Source of the DNA: Pseudomonadales bacterium
GTDB taxonomy: Bacteria; Pseudomonadota; Gammaproteobacteria; Pseudomonadales; Ketobacteraceae
Assembly (NCBI GenBank): GCA_002708905.1
Contig: PAPM01000030.1
Coordinates: forward strand, 1-64,000
Reading direction: 5' to 3'
Length of the DNA stretch: 64,000 bases
Shown piece after piece: positions 53,097-62,704 of this stretch. A model generated the notes under the pieces. It worked only from the letters and a program-made list of their open reading frames with translations. It did not search any database and was not told the DNA's origin. Position numbers and translations under genes: made by a program. The first letter of the stretch is position 1; each line of letters opens with the position of its first letter.

Positions 53097-54617
53097 TTAC
53101 TTCAAAAATAATTGGTAGGCCGGGTTGTCGTTTTCATCCCAATGGCGGTACCCAAGCTCCTGCACATAACGCTTGAGCTTGAGGCGCTCGTTCTCGGCCA
53201 CCTGCATCCCCACCAGAATGCGACCAAAGGCAGCCCCATGGTTGCGATAGTGAAACAGGCTGATATTCCAGTTCTGACCCAATTTGCTCAGAAATTCCAT
53301 CAGCGCACCGGGACGCTCAGGAAATTCAAAGCGATACAGCATTTCCTGCTCCGATCCGGTGATGCGCGGCCCATGCCCCCCCACCATATGGCGGATATGC
53401 AATTTGGCCATCTCATTCTGGGATAAATCCTGTACCTGGTAACCCTTGGCGATCAGGCTCTCGCAGATGGCCTGGCGCTCTTTGGGTCCGGCCGTCTGCA
53501 CTCCGACATAGACGTGAGCCGCCTCTGCGGAGGCGTAGCGATAATTGAATTCGGTGATGGAGCGCCGCCCCAGGGTCTTGCAAAAACGGCGGAAGCTGCC
53601 GGGCTGTTCCGGGATGGTCACCGCCAACACAGCCTCCCGTTGTTCACCAATTTCGGCCCGTTCCGCCACGTGGCGCAGGCGGTCAAAATTCACATTGGCG
53701 CCACTGCAGACTGCCATCAGGGTGGCGTCCTTGCAGCCTTCCCGCTCTACGTATTTTTTCAGCCCGGCCACCGCAAGCGCACCGGCAGGTTCATTAATGG
53801 AGCGGGTGTCGTCAAACAGGTCCTTGATCGCCGCACACATCTCATCGGTGGTGACGGTGATCACCTCGTCCACGTATTTGTGGGCCAGGCGGAACGTCTC
53901 CTTGCCGACCTGCTTCACCGCCACCCCATCGGCAAACAGGCCCACTTCCGGCAACACTACCCGCCGCCCGGCCGCCATCGCTGCCTGCAAACAATTGGAA
54001 TCTACCGGTTCCACCCCGATTACCTTGATCTCAGGGCGCAGGTATTTGATGTAGGCCGAGACCCCGGCGATCAGGCCGCCTCCGCCCACGGGCACAAACA
54101 CGGCTTCCATCGGCCCGGTGTGCTGGCGCAGGATTTCCATGCCCACGGTGCCCTGGCCGGCAATCACATCCAGATCATCAAAGGGATGCACGAAGGTGTA
54201 GCCGTGCTTCTCCATCAGCTTGTCGGCTTTCTCCTTGGCCTGGTCATAGGCGTCTCCGTGCAGCACCACCTTGCCCCCCAGGGTGCGCACGGAATTCACC
54301 TTGATCTCAGGCGTGGTGCGCGGCATCACGATCACTGACTTGATGCCCAGGCGGGCGGCCGCCAGCGCCACACCCTGGGCATGGTTGCCGGCGGATGCGC
54401 AGATGACACCCCGCGCCTTTTCCTCAGAGCTGAGGTTTACAATCTTGTTGTAGGCGCCCCGAATCTTGAAGGAGAACACCGGCTGCAGGTCCTCACGCTT
54501 TAACAATACGTGGTTGTTAAGGCGGCGGGACAGGGACCGGGCTCGATCCACCGGGGTCTCCACAGCCACGTCGTAAACGCGGGCCTGCAGAATCTTCTTG
54601 ATGGTGCGGATGGGCAT
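53097..54617 (-). CDS. ilvA: Threonine ammonia-lyase, biosynthetic
   Basis: This 506-residue PLP enzyme makes 2-oxobutanoate from threonine for isoleucine synthesis. The PLP lysine is K51 in [26 protein letters not shown] and the phosphate loop [10 protein letters not shown] follow. The C-terminal 180 residues contain two ACT-like domains ([20 protein letters not shown] and [19 protein letters not shown]), the isoleucine/valine-responsive regulatory part, so this is the long allosteric form. It is divergent from rpiA, an arrangement common in gammaproteobacteria. Confidence 0.96.
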   Translation of the reverse strand: MPIRTIKKILQARVYDVAVETPVDRARSLSRRLNNHVLLKREDLQPVFSFKIRGAYNKIVNLSSEEKARGVICASAGNHAQGVALAAARLGIKSVIVMPRTTPEIKVNSVRTLGGKVVLHGDAYDQAKEKADKLMEKHGYTFVHPFDDLDVIAGQGTVGMEILRQHTGPMEAVFVPVGGGGLIAGVSAYIKYLRPEIKVIGVEPVDSNCLQAAMAAGRRVVLPEVGLFADGVAVKQVGKETFRLAHKYVDEVITVTTDEMCAAIKDLFDDTRSINEPAGALAVAGLKKYVEREGCKDATLMAVCSGANVNFDRLRHVAERAEIGEQREAVLAVTIPEQPGSFRRFCKTLGRRSITEFNYRYASAEAAHVYVGVQTAGPKERQAICESLIAKGYQVQDLSQNEMAKLHIRHMVGGHGPRITGSEQEMLYRFEFPERPGALMEFLSKLGQNWNISLFHYRNHGAAFGRILVGMQVAENERLKLKRYVQELGYRHWDENDNPAYQLFLK

Positions 54618-54728
54618 GTGCTTTGGAGATTCCTAACTGTTATTGGCGTGTTTCGGAGCAAGCATACACTATCTGTTCGTCCCCTGAACCCCTATAATTC
54701 CCCCAAATTTTTCCAGCGGGACAGCGAC

Positions 54729-55388
54729 ATGACGCAAGATGAACTGAAACAGGCCGTGGCCAGGGCAGCCATCCAATATGTGGAAGAAGGCACCATTGTG
54801 GGTGTGGGAACCGGCTCCACCGCCAACTACTTCATCGATTATCTGGCAGAAATGAAAGGCCGGATCGAAGGCACCGTGGCCAGTTCCGAAGCCACCCGAA
54901 AGCGTTTGGAAAGTCACGGCATTCCTGTGTATGACCTGAACACCGTGGACGATATTCCCGTGTATGTGGACGGCGCCGACGAAGCCGACCCCAACCTGTG
55001 CCTGATCAAGGGCGGCGGTGGTGCTCTAACCCGGGAAAAGATCATCGCGGCGGTGGCGCAGAAGTTTGTCTGCATCGCGGACGGCAGCAAGAAAGTGCCG
55101 GTACTGGGTGCATTCCCCCTGCCGGTGGAGGTCATCCCCATGGCCCGCAGTCATGTGGCCCGGGAGATTGTCAAACTCGGCGGTGACCCGGTGTATCGGG
55201 ACGGCTTTGTGACTGACAACGGCAACATCATCCTGGACGTTCACAATATGCAAATCGCCCAGCCCATTCACCTGGAACAGCAGCTGAACAATATCGTCGG
55301 TGTGGTTACCAATGGTTTGTTTGCGGCACGTTCCGCCGACGTGCTGTTACTGGGCACAGAAAACGGCGTGGAAACCATCGAGAAGTAA
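54729..55388 (+). CDS. rpiA: Ribose-5-phosphate isomerase A
   Basis: This protein has 219 residues from ATG 54729; the frame is open into ilvA but that part is antisense. It interconverts ribulose-5-P and ribose-5-P in the pentose phosphate pathway. Motifs: [20 protein letters not shown] (phosphate loop), [20 protein letters not shown] (catalytic Asp) and [20 protein letters not shown]. The length equals the E. coli enzyme. It is followed by a strong stem-loop. Confidence 0.96.
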   Translation: MTQDELKQAVARAAIQYVEEGTIVGVGTGSTANYFIDYLAEMKGRIEGTVASSEATRKRLESHGIPVYDLNTVDDIPVYVDGADEADPNLCLIKGGGGALTREKIIAAVAQKFVCIADGSKKVPVLGAFPLPVEVIPMARSHVAREIVKLGGDPVYRDGFVTDNGNIILDVHNMQIAQPIHLEQQLNNIVGVVTNGLFAARSADVLLLGTENGVETIEK

Positions 55389-55394
55389 CAACAG

Positions 55395-55422
55395 GCCCGG
55401 CGCTCTGCTACGTCCGCCGGGC
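55395..55422. terminator. Stem-loop between rpiA and convergent VOC gene
   Basis: GCCCGGCG (55395-55402) pairs perfectly with CGCCGGGC (55415-55422), seven bases after the rpiA stop. It probably serves both converging genes; no long T-run is present. Confidence 0.7.
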
Positions 55423-55428
55423 ATACTT

Positions 55429-55821
55429 TCAGCTACCCGCCCAGATCAGTTCAATTCGAATGCCGCCGGGTTCAAACAACATGGCATGCCTGGCGCCGGA
55501 ATTCCCCAATGGCTCCGGTTTGAAATCAGATGCCACCCCAGGAAACGCCAGCGCTTTTTCATAAAGCTCATCCAGCGTTGCTTCCGCATCCACCCGCAAA
55601 GCAAAGTGATGCAATCCGATTGCGCTGCGGCGATTGAATTCGGCTGCCCCCGGTTCGGTCTGCCATAGTGTAATAAAGGCGTGACCGTTGCTGACAAACT
55701 TGGCCGGGTAATCGGGTTTTTCCTGTGCCACTTTGAAGCCGAGGACTTCAGTAAAAAAAGCAACGGTGGATTCCAGATCCTTTACCGCCAACCCCAAATG
55801 GTGAATGTTGAGTGTGCTCAT
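55429..55821 (-). CDS. VOC-family (glyoxalase-like) protein
   Basis: This protein has 130 residues from ATG 55821 (AGGGAGA before it). It is a single glyoxalase/bleomycin-resistance fold with two babb modules: NIHHLGLAVKDLESTVAFFT (metal His), GLHHFALRVDAEATLDELYE and a late FEPGGIRIELIW (metal Glu). It is similar in shape to methylmalonyl-CoA epimerase and glyoxalase I-like proteins; the substrate is unknown. Its start overlaps the stop of the PNPOx-like gene by 4 bases, so they form one unit. Confidence 0.88.
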   Translation of the reverse strand: MSTLNIHHLGLAVKDLESTVAFFTEVLGFKVAQEKPDYPAKFVSNGHAFITLWQTEPGAAEFNRRSAIGLHHFALRVDAEATLDELYEKALAFPGVASDFKPEPLGNSGARHAMLFEPGGIRIELIWAGS

Positions 55822-56375
55822 ACTATCTCCCTGATTATTGCATCTACTGTGGTTTGATCGTAGCGTGGGGTTATATGCTGGGAACAATTCCAGTCGAAAG
55901 CCGCCACTTTGATAATGAAGCCCCGCTCCGGAATGGCCGGGTATTCGGGATCACTCAGTGCCGCAAGCTGGTCTGCGTTCGCATCAATTTCGGTGGTATA
56001 ACCCAGCATTTTCAATCGGCGTTGGTTGGGATAGTCCATCAAGAACAGGGCAACTCTGCTGTTCACGCGCAGATTCCCGGTGGTGATGTATTGCCGGTTG
56101 CCTTTGTAATCGGCAAAACCCAGGTGCTCGGCGTCCAACACTTTTAGGAATCCCTTGGGACCACCGCGGTGCTGGATGTAAGGCCAGCCATCGGGACTGA
56201 CGCTGGCGAGATAGAAGCTGTCCCGCGCCTGAATGAACTGGGCTTCCCGTTCCGTCAGCTGCTGATGACTGTCTGCGCCGCCTTCCCAACGCTGGTAGAT
56301 TCGGCGGCTGTCCTGCTCTTCCTGTACCGCTTTCACGGGCGGCGAAAACAACAGGTCGGCAAATCGATGTCCCAT
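55818..56375 (-). CDS. Pyridoxamine 5'-phosphate oxidase-like flavin protein
   Basis: This 185-residue protein has a split-barrel flavin-binding fold. Typical pieces are QARDSFYLASVSPDGWPYIQ, RGGPKGFLKVLDAEHLGFAD and RQYITTGNLRVNSRVALFLM. This subgroup binds FMN or F420-like cofactors and often lacks true PNPOx activity. It is upstream of and overlapping the VOC gene, and divergent from the LysR gene at 56527, which probably regulates the pair. Confidence 0.88.
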   Translation of the reverse strand: MGHRFADLLFSPPVKAVQEEQDSRRIYQRWEGGADSHQQLTEREAQFIQARDSFYLASVSPDGWPYIQHRGGPKGFLKVLDAEHLGFADYKGNRQYITTGNLRVNSRVALFLMDYPNQRRLKMLGYTTEIDANADQLAALSDPEYPAIPERGFIIKVAAFDWNCSQHITPRYDQTTVDAIIREIV

Positions 56376-56526
56376 GAACTTCTCCCTCAGTGCGGTGGTT
56401 CCAGACTCAATGCTTAACCATCATCAATGCGTACCTATCATCAATGCGTACTCATCATCGCAACTTTCACTTGCAACAAGAATACTCACGAACAACAATT
56501 AACTATTTCATAAAACGGAACAATAG

Positions 56527-57450
56527 ATGGACAAGTTAAAGGCGATGACAGCTTTTATCACGGTTGCCGAGGAACAGGGATTCGCGGCGGCGGCCCGTCG
56601 GCTGTCCATGTCGCCCCCCTCCGTCACCCGAACCATTGCGGAGCTGGAACAACACCTTGGGGTTGCCCTGTTGCTCCGCACCACCCGACAGGTGCGGCTC
56701 ACTGAAGCCGGCCAGCAGTATCTGCAGGATGCCCGGCGCATTGTGGCCGATGTGGTCAGCAGCGAGGAGTCCATTACCGGCGCCCATGGGGACCCATCCG
56801 GCCATCTGGTGGTGACCGCCCCGGCCATGTTCGGTTGCCTGCATGTGACACCAGTGATTACCGCTTTCCAGCAGCGCTACGAACGGGTGACGGTGTCTGC
56901 CATGTTTGTGGACCGGGTGACCGATCTGATGGAAGAAGGCATCGATTTGGGGATTCGCATTGGCGAGCTGCCGGATTCCTCCCTGTTGCGTGCCATCCCA
57001 TTGGGAACCGTTGCCCTGAAAACCTACGCCTCGCCGGAGTATCTGCGTAGCCATGGAAAACCGGAGGTGCCGGAAGATCTATACCAGCATCGACTGATCG
57101 CATCCACTGCCGGCAATCGGGGGCCCCTGTGGCGCTTTTACGACAATGGCAGGGAAATTCATTTGCGTACCACACCCGTATTCAGCAGTACCACCAACGA
57201 CTCGGTGATCGCCGCTGCTGTAGCCGGTCACGGCATCACCCGGGTACTCTCCTATCAGGCCGCGCCCCAGGTTACCGCCGGCAAGTTACAACCAATTTTG
57301 GAAGCCTACGAAGGTGCCGCCATCCCGGTGAGTATTGTGCATCCCCAGGGCCGCAATATGCCGGCCAAGGTGCGGGCCTTTATTGATATGGCAGCGCAGG
57401 AATTGAGAGAGAAACTGGAACACATTCGGCTGCAGGATCGAACCGACTGA
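56527..57450 (+). CDS. LysR-family transcriptional regulator
   Basis: This 307-residue protein has an N-terminal winged HTH with LKAMTAFITVAEEQGFAAAA, RRLSMSPPSVTRTIAELEQH and LLLRTTRQVRLTEAGQQYL. The effector domain begins GHLVVTAPAMFGCLHVTPVI, the style of the CrgA/PecT-like group of LysR regulators. It is divergent from the PNPOx-like/VOC pair with about 150 bases between, the usual geometry for control of that operon plus self-repression. The ligand is unknown. Confidence 0.93.
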   Translation: MDKLKAMTAFITVAEEQGFAAAARRLSMSPPSVTRTIAELEQHLGVALLLRTTRQVRLTEAGQQYLQDARRIVADVVSSEESITGAHGDPSGHLVVTAPAMFGCLHVTPVITAFQQRYERVTVSAMFVDRVTDLMEEGIDLGIRIGELPDSSLLRAIPLGTVALKTYASPEYLRSHGKPEVPEDLYQHRLIASTAGNRGPLWRFYDNGREIHLRTTPVFSSTTNDSVIAAAVAGHGITRVLSYQAAPQVTAGKLQPILEAYEGAAIPVSIVHPQGRNMPAKVRAFIDMAAQELREKLEHIRLQDRTD

Positions 57451-57454
57451 GGAA

Positions 57455-57494
57455 AAGGCACAACGAGTCTGCCATGTGGACTTCATTGTGCCTT
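57455..57494. terminator. Stem-loop between convergent LysR and cysteine synthase genes
   Basis: AAGGCACAA (57455-57463) pairs with TTGTGCCTT (57486-57494), directly after the LysR stop and before the convergent gene ends. Probably bidirectional. Confidence 0.6.
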
Positions 57495-57507
57495 GTACCG
57501 ATTAGGG

Positions 57508-58971
57508 TTAACGGGGGTGCAACCAGCCCGGCAATAATGAATAAGGATCCAAACCTTCCACTTGATTGGGATCAACTCCAACCGCATTTAGATAACGGGC
57601 AAAATCACCCGCTGTATAGGCATCAAACACATCCGTACAACCACCCCGGTATTCACCACCCACAAATACCTGCGGTAAAGTGACTGAGCCGGTTTGGCGT
57701 CGCAACCATTCCCGAATAATACCGCCCCGATTGCCTTCCTGGAATTCCACCGAATCCACATCCACACTACGATACGGCACACCCAGGCGATCAAACAGTT
57801 TGCGCACTGACCAGCAGAATTCACACCACTCCAAGGCGAACATCACCACCGGTTGTTCACTATCCTTAATAACGGATTGCAACCACTTGGCGGTACCCTC
57901 ATCCACTTCCGGCGTCTGCATAGGTTGTGCGGCACTGGCACCACCATCAAAACGATAACCATCGGTGGAGCGGGAGATGGCCAGTTCGCCTTCATTCATT
58001 TCGGCAGATACATCGTCGAACAAAGGCGTACTCATGTAGCGCTCGCCGGTGTCCGGCAACATACAGAGGATATTGCTGCCGGGTTCTGCTTGCTCGGCAA
58101 CTTGCAACGCACCGGCAAAGGTAGCGCCGGCCGTAATGCCCACCAGGATGCCTTCTCTACGGGCCAGTTGTCGTGACCAATGCAGCGCGTCCTGACCGGG
58201 CACCCCCACAAACTGATCGATGCGATGATCCTGCGTCACTTCCTGTGCCAAGGCCGGAATAAAGTCCGGCGACCAGCCCTGCATCAAATGCGGACGAAAG
58301 CGGGGATGACTCTGGTGTTGCGGTTGTGCTTCGCCACTTCCCAGAATGGGAGAGTTATCCGGTTCACAAACCACAATGCGCGTGTTGGGGCTCTTTTCCC
58401 GCAGCACTTTTGAAACACCACTCAAGGTGCCCGACGTACCGAAGCCGGTCACCCAATAATCCAAACTCACATCCGAAAAATCCTCGAGAATTTCCACCGC
58501 AGTGGTGCGCGCGTGAATATCAGCATTATCCGGATTCTCAAACTGACGGGACTGCCACCAGCCATGTTTTTCCGCCAACTCTTTGGCCTTGTTCACCATG
58601 CCGCTGCCTTTTTCCGAGGCCGGTGTCAGCACCACTTTTGCGCCGAGAAAGCGCATCAGACGGCGGCGTTCCACACTGAAATTTTCCGCCATGGTCACCA
58701 CCAGGGGGTAGCCTTTCTGGGCGCAAACCATGGCCAGTCCGATACCGGTATTACCACTGGTGGCTTCCACTACGGTTTGCCCCGGCTTGAGTTCACCACG
58801 ACGTTCCGCCGCTTCAATTACACCAAGGGCAAGCCGGTCTTTTACCGATCCCATGGGATTGAAAGATTCCACCTTGACGTACAGGTTCACCCCTTTCGGC
58901 GCCAGATGATTGATACGCACCACGGGTGTATTGCCGATGGTTTCGAGAATATTCTGGAAGCGTCTTGCCAT
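57508..58971 (-). CDS. Cysteine synthase fused to a glutaredoxin domain
   Basis: This protein has 487 residues from ATG 58971 (AAAGGAA upstream). Residues 1-about 310 are a fold-type II PLP enzyme of the CysK/CysM group: PLP lysine K44 in GSVKDRLALG, TSGNTG at 71-76 and a late GITAGATFAGAL phosphate loop. The substrate loop region is longer than in CysK (QPQHQSHPRFRPHLMQGWSP). Residues about 370-470 are a glutaredoxin with CEFC (C383, C386), VPYRSVDVDS and TLPQVFVGGEYRGG. The fusion suggests thiol- or glutathione-linked sulfur transfer. It follows the PLP decarboxylase gene by 23 bases on the same strand. Confidence 0.9.
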   Translation of the reverse strand: MARRFQNILETIGNTPVVRINHLAPKGVNLYVKVESFNPMGSVKDRLALGVIEAAERRGELKPGQTVVEATSGNTGIGLAMVCAQKGYPLVVTMAENFSVERRRLMRFLGAKVVLTPASEKGSGMVNKAKELAEKHGWWQSRQFENPDNADIHARTTAVEILEDFSDVSLDYWVTGFGTSGTLSGVSKVLREKSPNTRIVVCEPDNSPILGSGEAQPQHQSHPRFRPHLMQGWSPDFIPALAQEVTQDHRIDQFVGVPGQDALHWSRQLARREGILVGITAGATFAGALQVAEQAEPGSNILCMLPDTGERYMSTPLFDDVSAEMNEGELAISRSTDGYRFDGGASAAQPMQTPEVDEGTAKWLQSVIKDSEQPVVMFALEWCEFCWSVRKLFDRLGVPYRSVDVDSVEFQEGNRGGIIREWLRRQTGSVTLPQVFVGGEYRGGCTDVFDAYTAGDFARYLNAVGVDPNQVEGLDPYSLLPGWLHPR

Positions 58972-58994
58972 GTTCAGTTTCCTTTGATTGGTAC

Positions 58995-60485
58995 TTATTT
59001 TGTTTGGGCAGCAACGAGCTCTGCCCACAATGCATCACCGGTGCTCACCACATCCTGCAACAGATCATCCACCTGCACCCAATCGGTACGCGCCCCGATA
59101 AAACAGGGACGAATCGCCAACTGGCCGTCGATCATTGCTGTGCTGGGGAGGTTTTTACCCCGATGAATCAGCCGCCGGTGCAACTGTCGATTTAATGCGT
59201 TCAGATCATCACAAGCTTCCACCCGATAGCGAAAACAACAGATGGATAAGGTCGGTGCCTGTAACAGCTCCAGGCGGGGGTGGGCCTCAACCTGTTCAGC
59301 CAAACTGCGGGCCATATCATTGTGGCGGCGAATACGTGCTGCCATGCCTGCGGCACCGATTTCCCGCAGCAATGCCCATACCACCGCACCCCGGGCCGGA
59401 GACGACAACTCCACTCCAAAGTCACTGTAGGGAATACCCATGGAATCCAACGAGTGTACGAAGCCGTCGGCAGAATCAGGCAAGCTATCCAGGCCTTCCG
59501 CAAAGGAGCCTTCAAGGTAGTCGGACGCACCCTGGGTAAAGGCCCGCAACAACAGACTGCGATCTTTCACCAGTGTCGCACCAATGCCGACCGGCGCGCC
59601 CAACCATTTGTGGGAATCCACCACCACGGAATCGGCCCTATCAATTCCGGTATAGAGTGGCCGAACCCGCTCATCCAGAATACCCGGCAGGCCATAGGCA
59701 CCGTCCACATGCAGCCAGAGGTCAAAACGATCAGCCACTTGGGCGATTGCCTGCAGCGGATCAATGGCCCCGGTCGAGGTGCTACCGGCATTGGCGACGA
59801 TGGCTACCGGTATCAGATCGGCTTGCAAAACACGCTCAATGTGCAGTGCAAGATCCCGGGGACACATGCGCCCTGTCTGATCCGTTTTTACAGTCAACAC
59901 AGACTCCCGCCCCATCCCAAGAACGGCCGCCGCGCGGTGAATGGTGCGATGACTGGCCGCCGTGGCAAAAATGCGGCCCCCGGGCGGCACACCATCACGT
60001 CCACAGTCATGACCACGCAGCTCAAACGCCCGCTGCCGGGCAGCACCTAATGCCAGCAGGTTGGCGGTTGAACCGCCGCTGCTGTAGACCCCTTTCATTT
60101 CAGCCGGCAAGTGAAACAGCTCCACCAACCAGTTGAGGGACAGCTCCTCCAATTGCTGAAACGCCGTTAGACCGATGCGCTGGGGCGACGCCACCATGGC
60201 CGCCAATGACGCCAGCACGCCCATATTAGTGGCTCCAGTGGTGATAAAAGAGGTAAAACCCGGCAGCGGCACCGCAGAGCCATTGGGTATCACCTGCTCA
60301 CCCAGTTCCTGCAGCACCTTATCCAGGCCGATACCCGACTGCGGCAACGAGCGTTGCAAAGCTGCCCGCCACTGGAGGCGACGCATCCCGGCATCGCCCT
60401 GTTCGCCCTCATTGAAGCGGTCCAGATACTGCCCCAATCGCTGTAAAGCCGGGCTCAAGGGGCCGCAATAGGCCTGATCACTCAT
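58995..60485 (-). CDS. PLP-dependent decarboxylase (aromatic/acidic amino-acid group II)
   Basis: This 496-residue protein is of fold-type I. The PLP lysine is K293 in VVDSHKWLGAPVG; GSTANLLALGAARQR and LWLHVDGAYG (Asp contacting the pyridine nitrogen) support the group II decarboxylase family (aromatic-amino-acid, glutamate, cysteine-sulfinate decarboxylases). The substrate is not settled by sequence; the downstream cysteine synthase-Grx gene makes a sulfur amino acid plausible. The N-terminal segment SGIGLDKVLQELGEQVIPNG is a normal family opening. Confidence 0.9.
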   Translation of the reverse strand: MSDQAYCGPLSPALQRLGQYLDRFNEGEQGDAGMRRLQWRAALQRSLPQSGIGLDKVLQELGEQVIPNGSAVPLPGFTSFITTGATNMGVLASLAAMVASPQRIGLTAFQQLEELSLNWLVELFHLPAEMKGVYSSGGSTANLLALGAARQRAFELRGHDCGRDGVPPGGRIFATAASHRTIHRAAAVLGMGRESVLTVKTDQTGRMCPRDLALHIERVLQADLIPVAIVANAGSTSTGAIDPLQAIAQVADRFDLWLHVDGAYGLPGILDERVRPLYTGIDRADSVVVDSHKWLGAPVGIGATLVKDRSLLLRAFTQGASDYLEGSFAEGLDSLPDSADGFVHSLDSMGIPYSDFGVELSSPARGAVVWALLREIGAAGMAARIRRHNDMARSLAEQVEAHPRLELLQAPTLSICCFRYRVEACDDLNALNRQLHRRLIHRGKNLPSTAMIDGQLAIRPCFIGARTDWVQVDDLLQDVVSTGDALWAELVAAQTK

Positions 60486-60539
60486 CTGTCTGTTCCCTGT
60501 TTCCTTAATCGCTTTTTGTTTCCGCTTTCCTTCCAGTCC

Positions 60540-60941
60540 TCAAGCGAGAAGCTGGGCACCGCTCTGCAAAAACGCCATGGTGCGGGGCGCTCCGGCGATT
60601 TCCACACCGGCAGCCAGATCCCCTTCGTTAATATTCTTGGCCTTGGCGCAGGCTGGGCATAACCAGATCTTGCCGCCGTTCTCCACAAACGCGGCAAACA
60701 ATGATGCCAGCGACTCATAGCCCTCGGCTACTACTGGATCTGTAGTTACGCCATTACCCTGGATAGCCCCCTGCACGCAGAGAGCGGCCGCCTCGGCGGT
60801 GATGAACATCGCCACTTCGGCCTGCTTGGACGCGCTGACCGCCAGGATGAAGGCAATAGTGGCGCGCTCCAGGTTATTGAATCCGTCCTGGCAGTTGATC
60901 AGGTACTTTTCTGTTGTTTGGGTCGGCATTTGCTCTGACAT
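60540..60941 (-). CDS. DsrE-family sulfur-relay-like protein
   Basis: This protein has 133 residues. The Rossmann-like DsrE/F fold shows ATIAFILAVSASKQAEVAMF, then IWLCPACAKAKNI with two close cysteines (CPAC), the position of the active Cys in DsrE/TusD proteins. It may carry sulfane sulfur between partners. It lies 54 bases upstream of the decarboxylase on the same strand, and both adjoin a cysteine synthase-glutaredoxin fusion, so a small sulfur-metabolism cluster is plausible. Confidence 0.85.
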   Translation of the reverse strand: MSEQMPTQTTEKYLINCQDGFNNLERATIAFILAVSASKQAEVAMFITAEAAALCVQGAIQGNGVTTDPVVAEGYESLASLFAAFVENGGKIWLCPACAKAKNINEGDLAAGVEIAGAPRTMAFLQSGAQLLA

Positions 60942-61092
60942 GGTTGCTTCCTCGTTGTTTGTTCGATGTAATTGTGTCTTCCACGATGAACAGGTTACGG
61001 AAGCACGTCCCTTGGTGCTTGCAGGAGATCTGGTTTAATTCTGGAGAAACCCTGAAGATTGCGGAAATCTGTTTAATAAACGGCCAAAACAC

Positions 61093-62646
61093 ATGCGCTA
61101 TCTCTTTTTGGACTTCTTGCTGGACACCGATCAATTCCAACTGCATCGTGGTGACGAACGCATTGCGGCAGAACCGCAGGTAATCGAACTGCTGATCCTG
61201 TTGCTGGAGCAGCGGGAGCGCATGGTGAGCAAGGAAGAGATTTACGACAGCATCTGGAAAGGCCGCATTGTGTCCGAAGCCGCTCTCAGCAGCCGCATCA
61301 AAAGCCTGCGGCAATTGCTGGGGGATGACGGTCGCACCCAGTCGGTGATCAAAACCGTACACCGTAAGGGATTTCGGTTTGTGGCTCCGGTTCATTGCGA
61401 CGAGGAGCCGGAGGGCAATGAATCCGAACCGAAAGACGCTCCACCTGCCCGCAATAACAAACCCACTATCGCTGTGCTGCCGTTCGCCAACCTGAGCCAT
61501 CAACCGCAGCAGGATTATCTGGCGGACGGCATCAGCGGCGACATCATTGCCCATCTGGCCAGACACCGCTGGATTAATGTGGTGGCCCGTAACACCACTT
61601 TCGGTGTGCGGGGACAGAACCTGAGCCTAGCGCAACTGGCGCAGCAACTGAATACGGATTACCTGGTGGAAGGCAGCGTGCAGCAGGCTGGCAATCGGGT
61701 GCGGGTCACCACGCACCTGATGGACGCCCACAGCGGCCATCAACTGTGGGCGGACCGTTATGATCGGGAAATCGAAGACATCTTCGCCCTGCAGGATGAA
61801 ATCACCGAAACCCTGGTGGCACGACTGGAACCGGAAATCGGCTACGCCGAACGCCATAAGGTAGTACAGAACCGACCGGCCAATTTAGAGGCCTGGGATT
61901 GCTATCACCTGGGCACCCATCATTTCTTCAAGTTCACCGGAGACGACAACCTGGAAGCGCAACGGCTGTTGAAACGCAGCCAGGAACTGGACCCGCACTT
62001 CGGCGACGCCTTCGCCTGGTGGTCCTACGCGGTGATACTGGGCATGGTGTACTGGGACGTAAAACCCACCCAGGACATGTTGGACGCGGCTCTCGCCGCC
62101 AGCGAACGGGCCCTGAACCTGGATCCGCAAAACGCAACTTTCTATGCGCTAAAAGCTCGGGTGCTGCTGGCACGCAGGGAATACGACAGCGCCATCACCG
62201 GCAACCAGATGGCGATTGAACTCAACCCCACCTTCGCAGCGGCCCATTGCGGCTTGGGGGATTCGCTGGCCTATGAAGGTCGGTACGAAGAGGCCATGGA
62301 ATGTTTCAATCGTGCCATCGCGTTAAGCCCCAATGATCCGCAACTGTGGGCGTTTCTCACTTACGGTGCCTTGGCGTTACTGTTTATGGGGGATTTCCAA
62401 CAAGCCCTGCAATGGACAGAGCGAGCCAGCCAGATTCCCAACTGCCAGTATTGGACCCTGTCCCATAAAGTGGTGGCATTGGTGGAGCTGGATCGGCTGG
62501 GCGAGGCCCAAGTTCAACTACAACAATTACAAAAGCAGTTACCGGAATTTACCCTGCCGTTCGTCGCCGAAAAACTGTTTTACCTGAAACGTTCCGAACA
62601 GATTGAAGGCTATTTGTCGGCGCTGCAAAAAGCTGGCTTATCCTGA
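61093..62646 (+). CDS. OmpR/CadC-type wHTH regulator with TolB-like and TPR domains
   Basis: This 517-residue protein has three parts. Residues 1-100 are a winged helix of OmpR/PhoB type: MVSKEEIYDSIWKGRIVSEA and VIKTVHRKGFRFVAPV. Residues about 125-255 match the TolB N-terminal-like/FlgO region seen in adenylate cyclases and CadC-like regulators (TIAVLPFANLSHQPQQDYLA, LVEGSVQQAGNRVRVTTHLM). The C-terminal half is TPR repeats (ATFYALKARVLLARREYDSA and following). There is no membrane helix, so it is probably a cytoplasmic one-component sensor. It is divergent from the DsrE gene; target genes are unknown. Confidence 0.9.
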   Translation: MRYLFLDFLLDTDQFQLHRGDERIAAEPQVIELLILLLEQRERMVSKEEIYDSIWKGRIVSEAALSSRIKSLRQLLGDDGRTQSVIKTVHRKGFRFVAPVHCDEEPEGNESEPKDAPPARNNKPTIAVLPFANLSHQPQQDYLADGISGDIIAHLARHRWINVVARNTTFGVRGQNLSLAQLAQQLNTDYLVEGSVQQAGNRVRVTTHLMDAHSGHQLWADRYDREIEDIFALQDEITETLVARLEPEIGYAERHKVVQNRPANLEAWDCYHLGTHHFFKFTGDDNLEAQRLLKRSQELDPHFGDAFAWWSYAVILGMVYWDVKPTQDMLDAALAASERALNLDPQNATFYALKARVLLARREYDSAITGNQMAIELNPTFAAAHCGLGDSLAYEGRYEEAMECFNRAIALSPNDPQLWAFLTYGALALLFMGDFQQALQWTERASQIPNCQYWTLSHKVVALVELDRLGEAQVQLQQLQKQLPEFTLPFVAEKLFYLKRSEQIEGYLSALQKAGLS

Positions 62647-62704
62647 ACACATCAAACTGAATAAATACGCTACCAGGCAGACTAAAAGGCTAGGAACCCG
62701 CACC

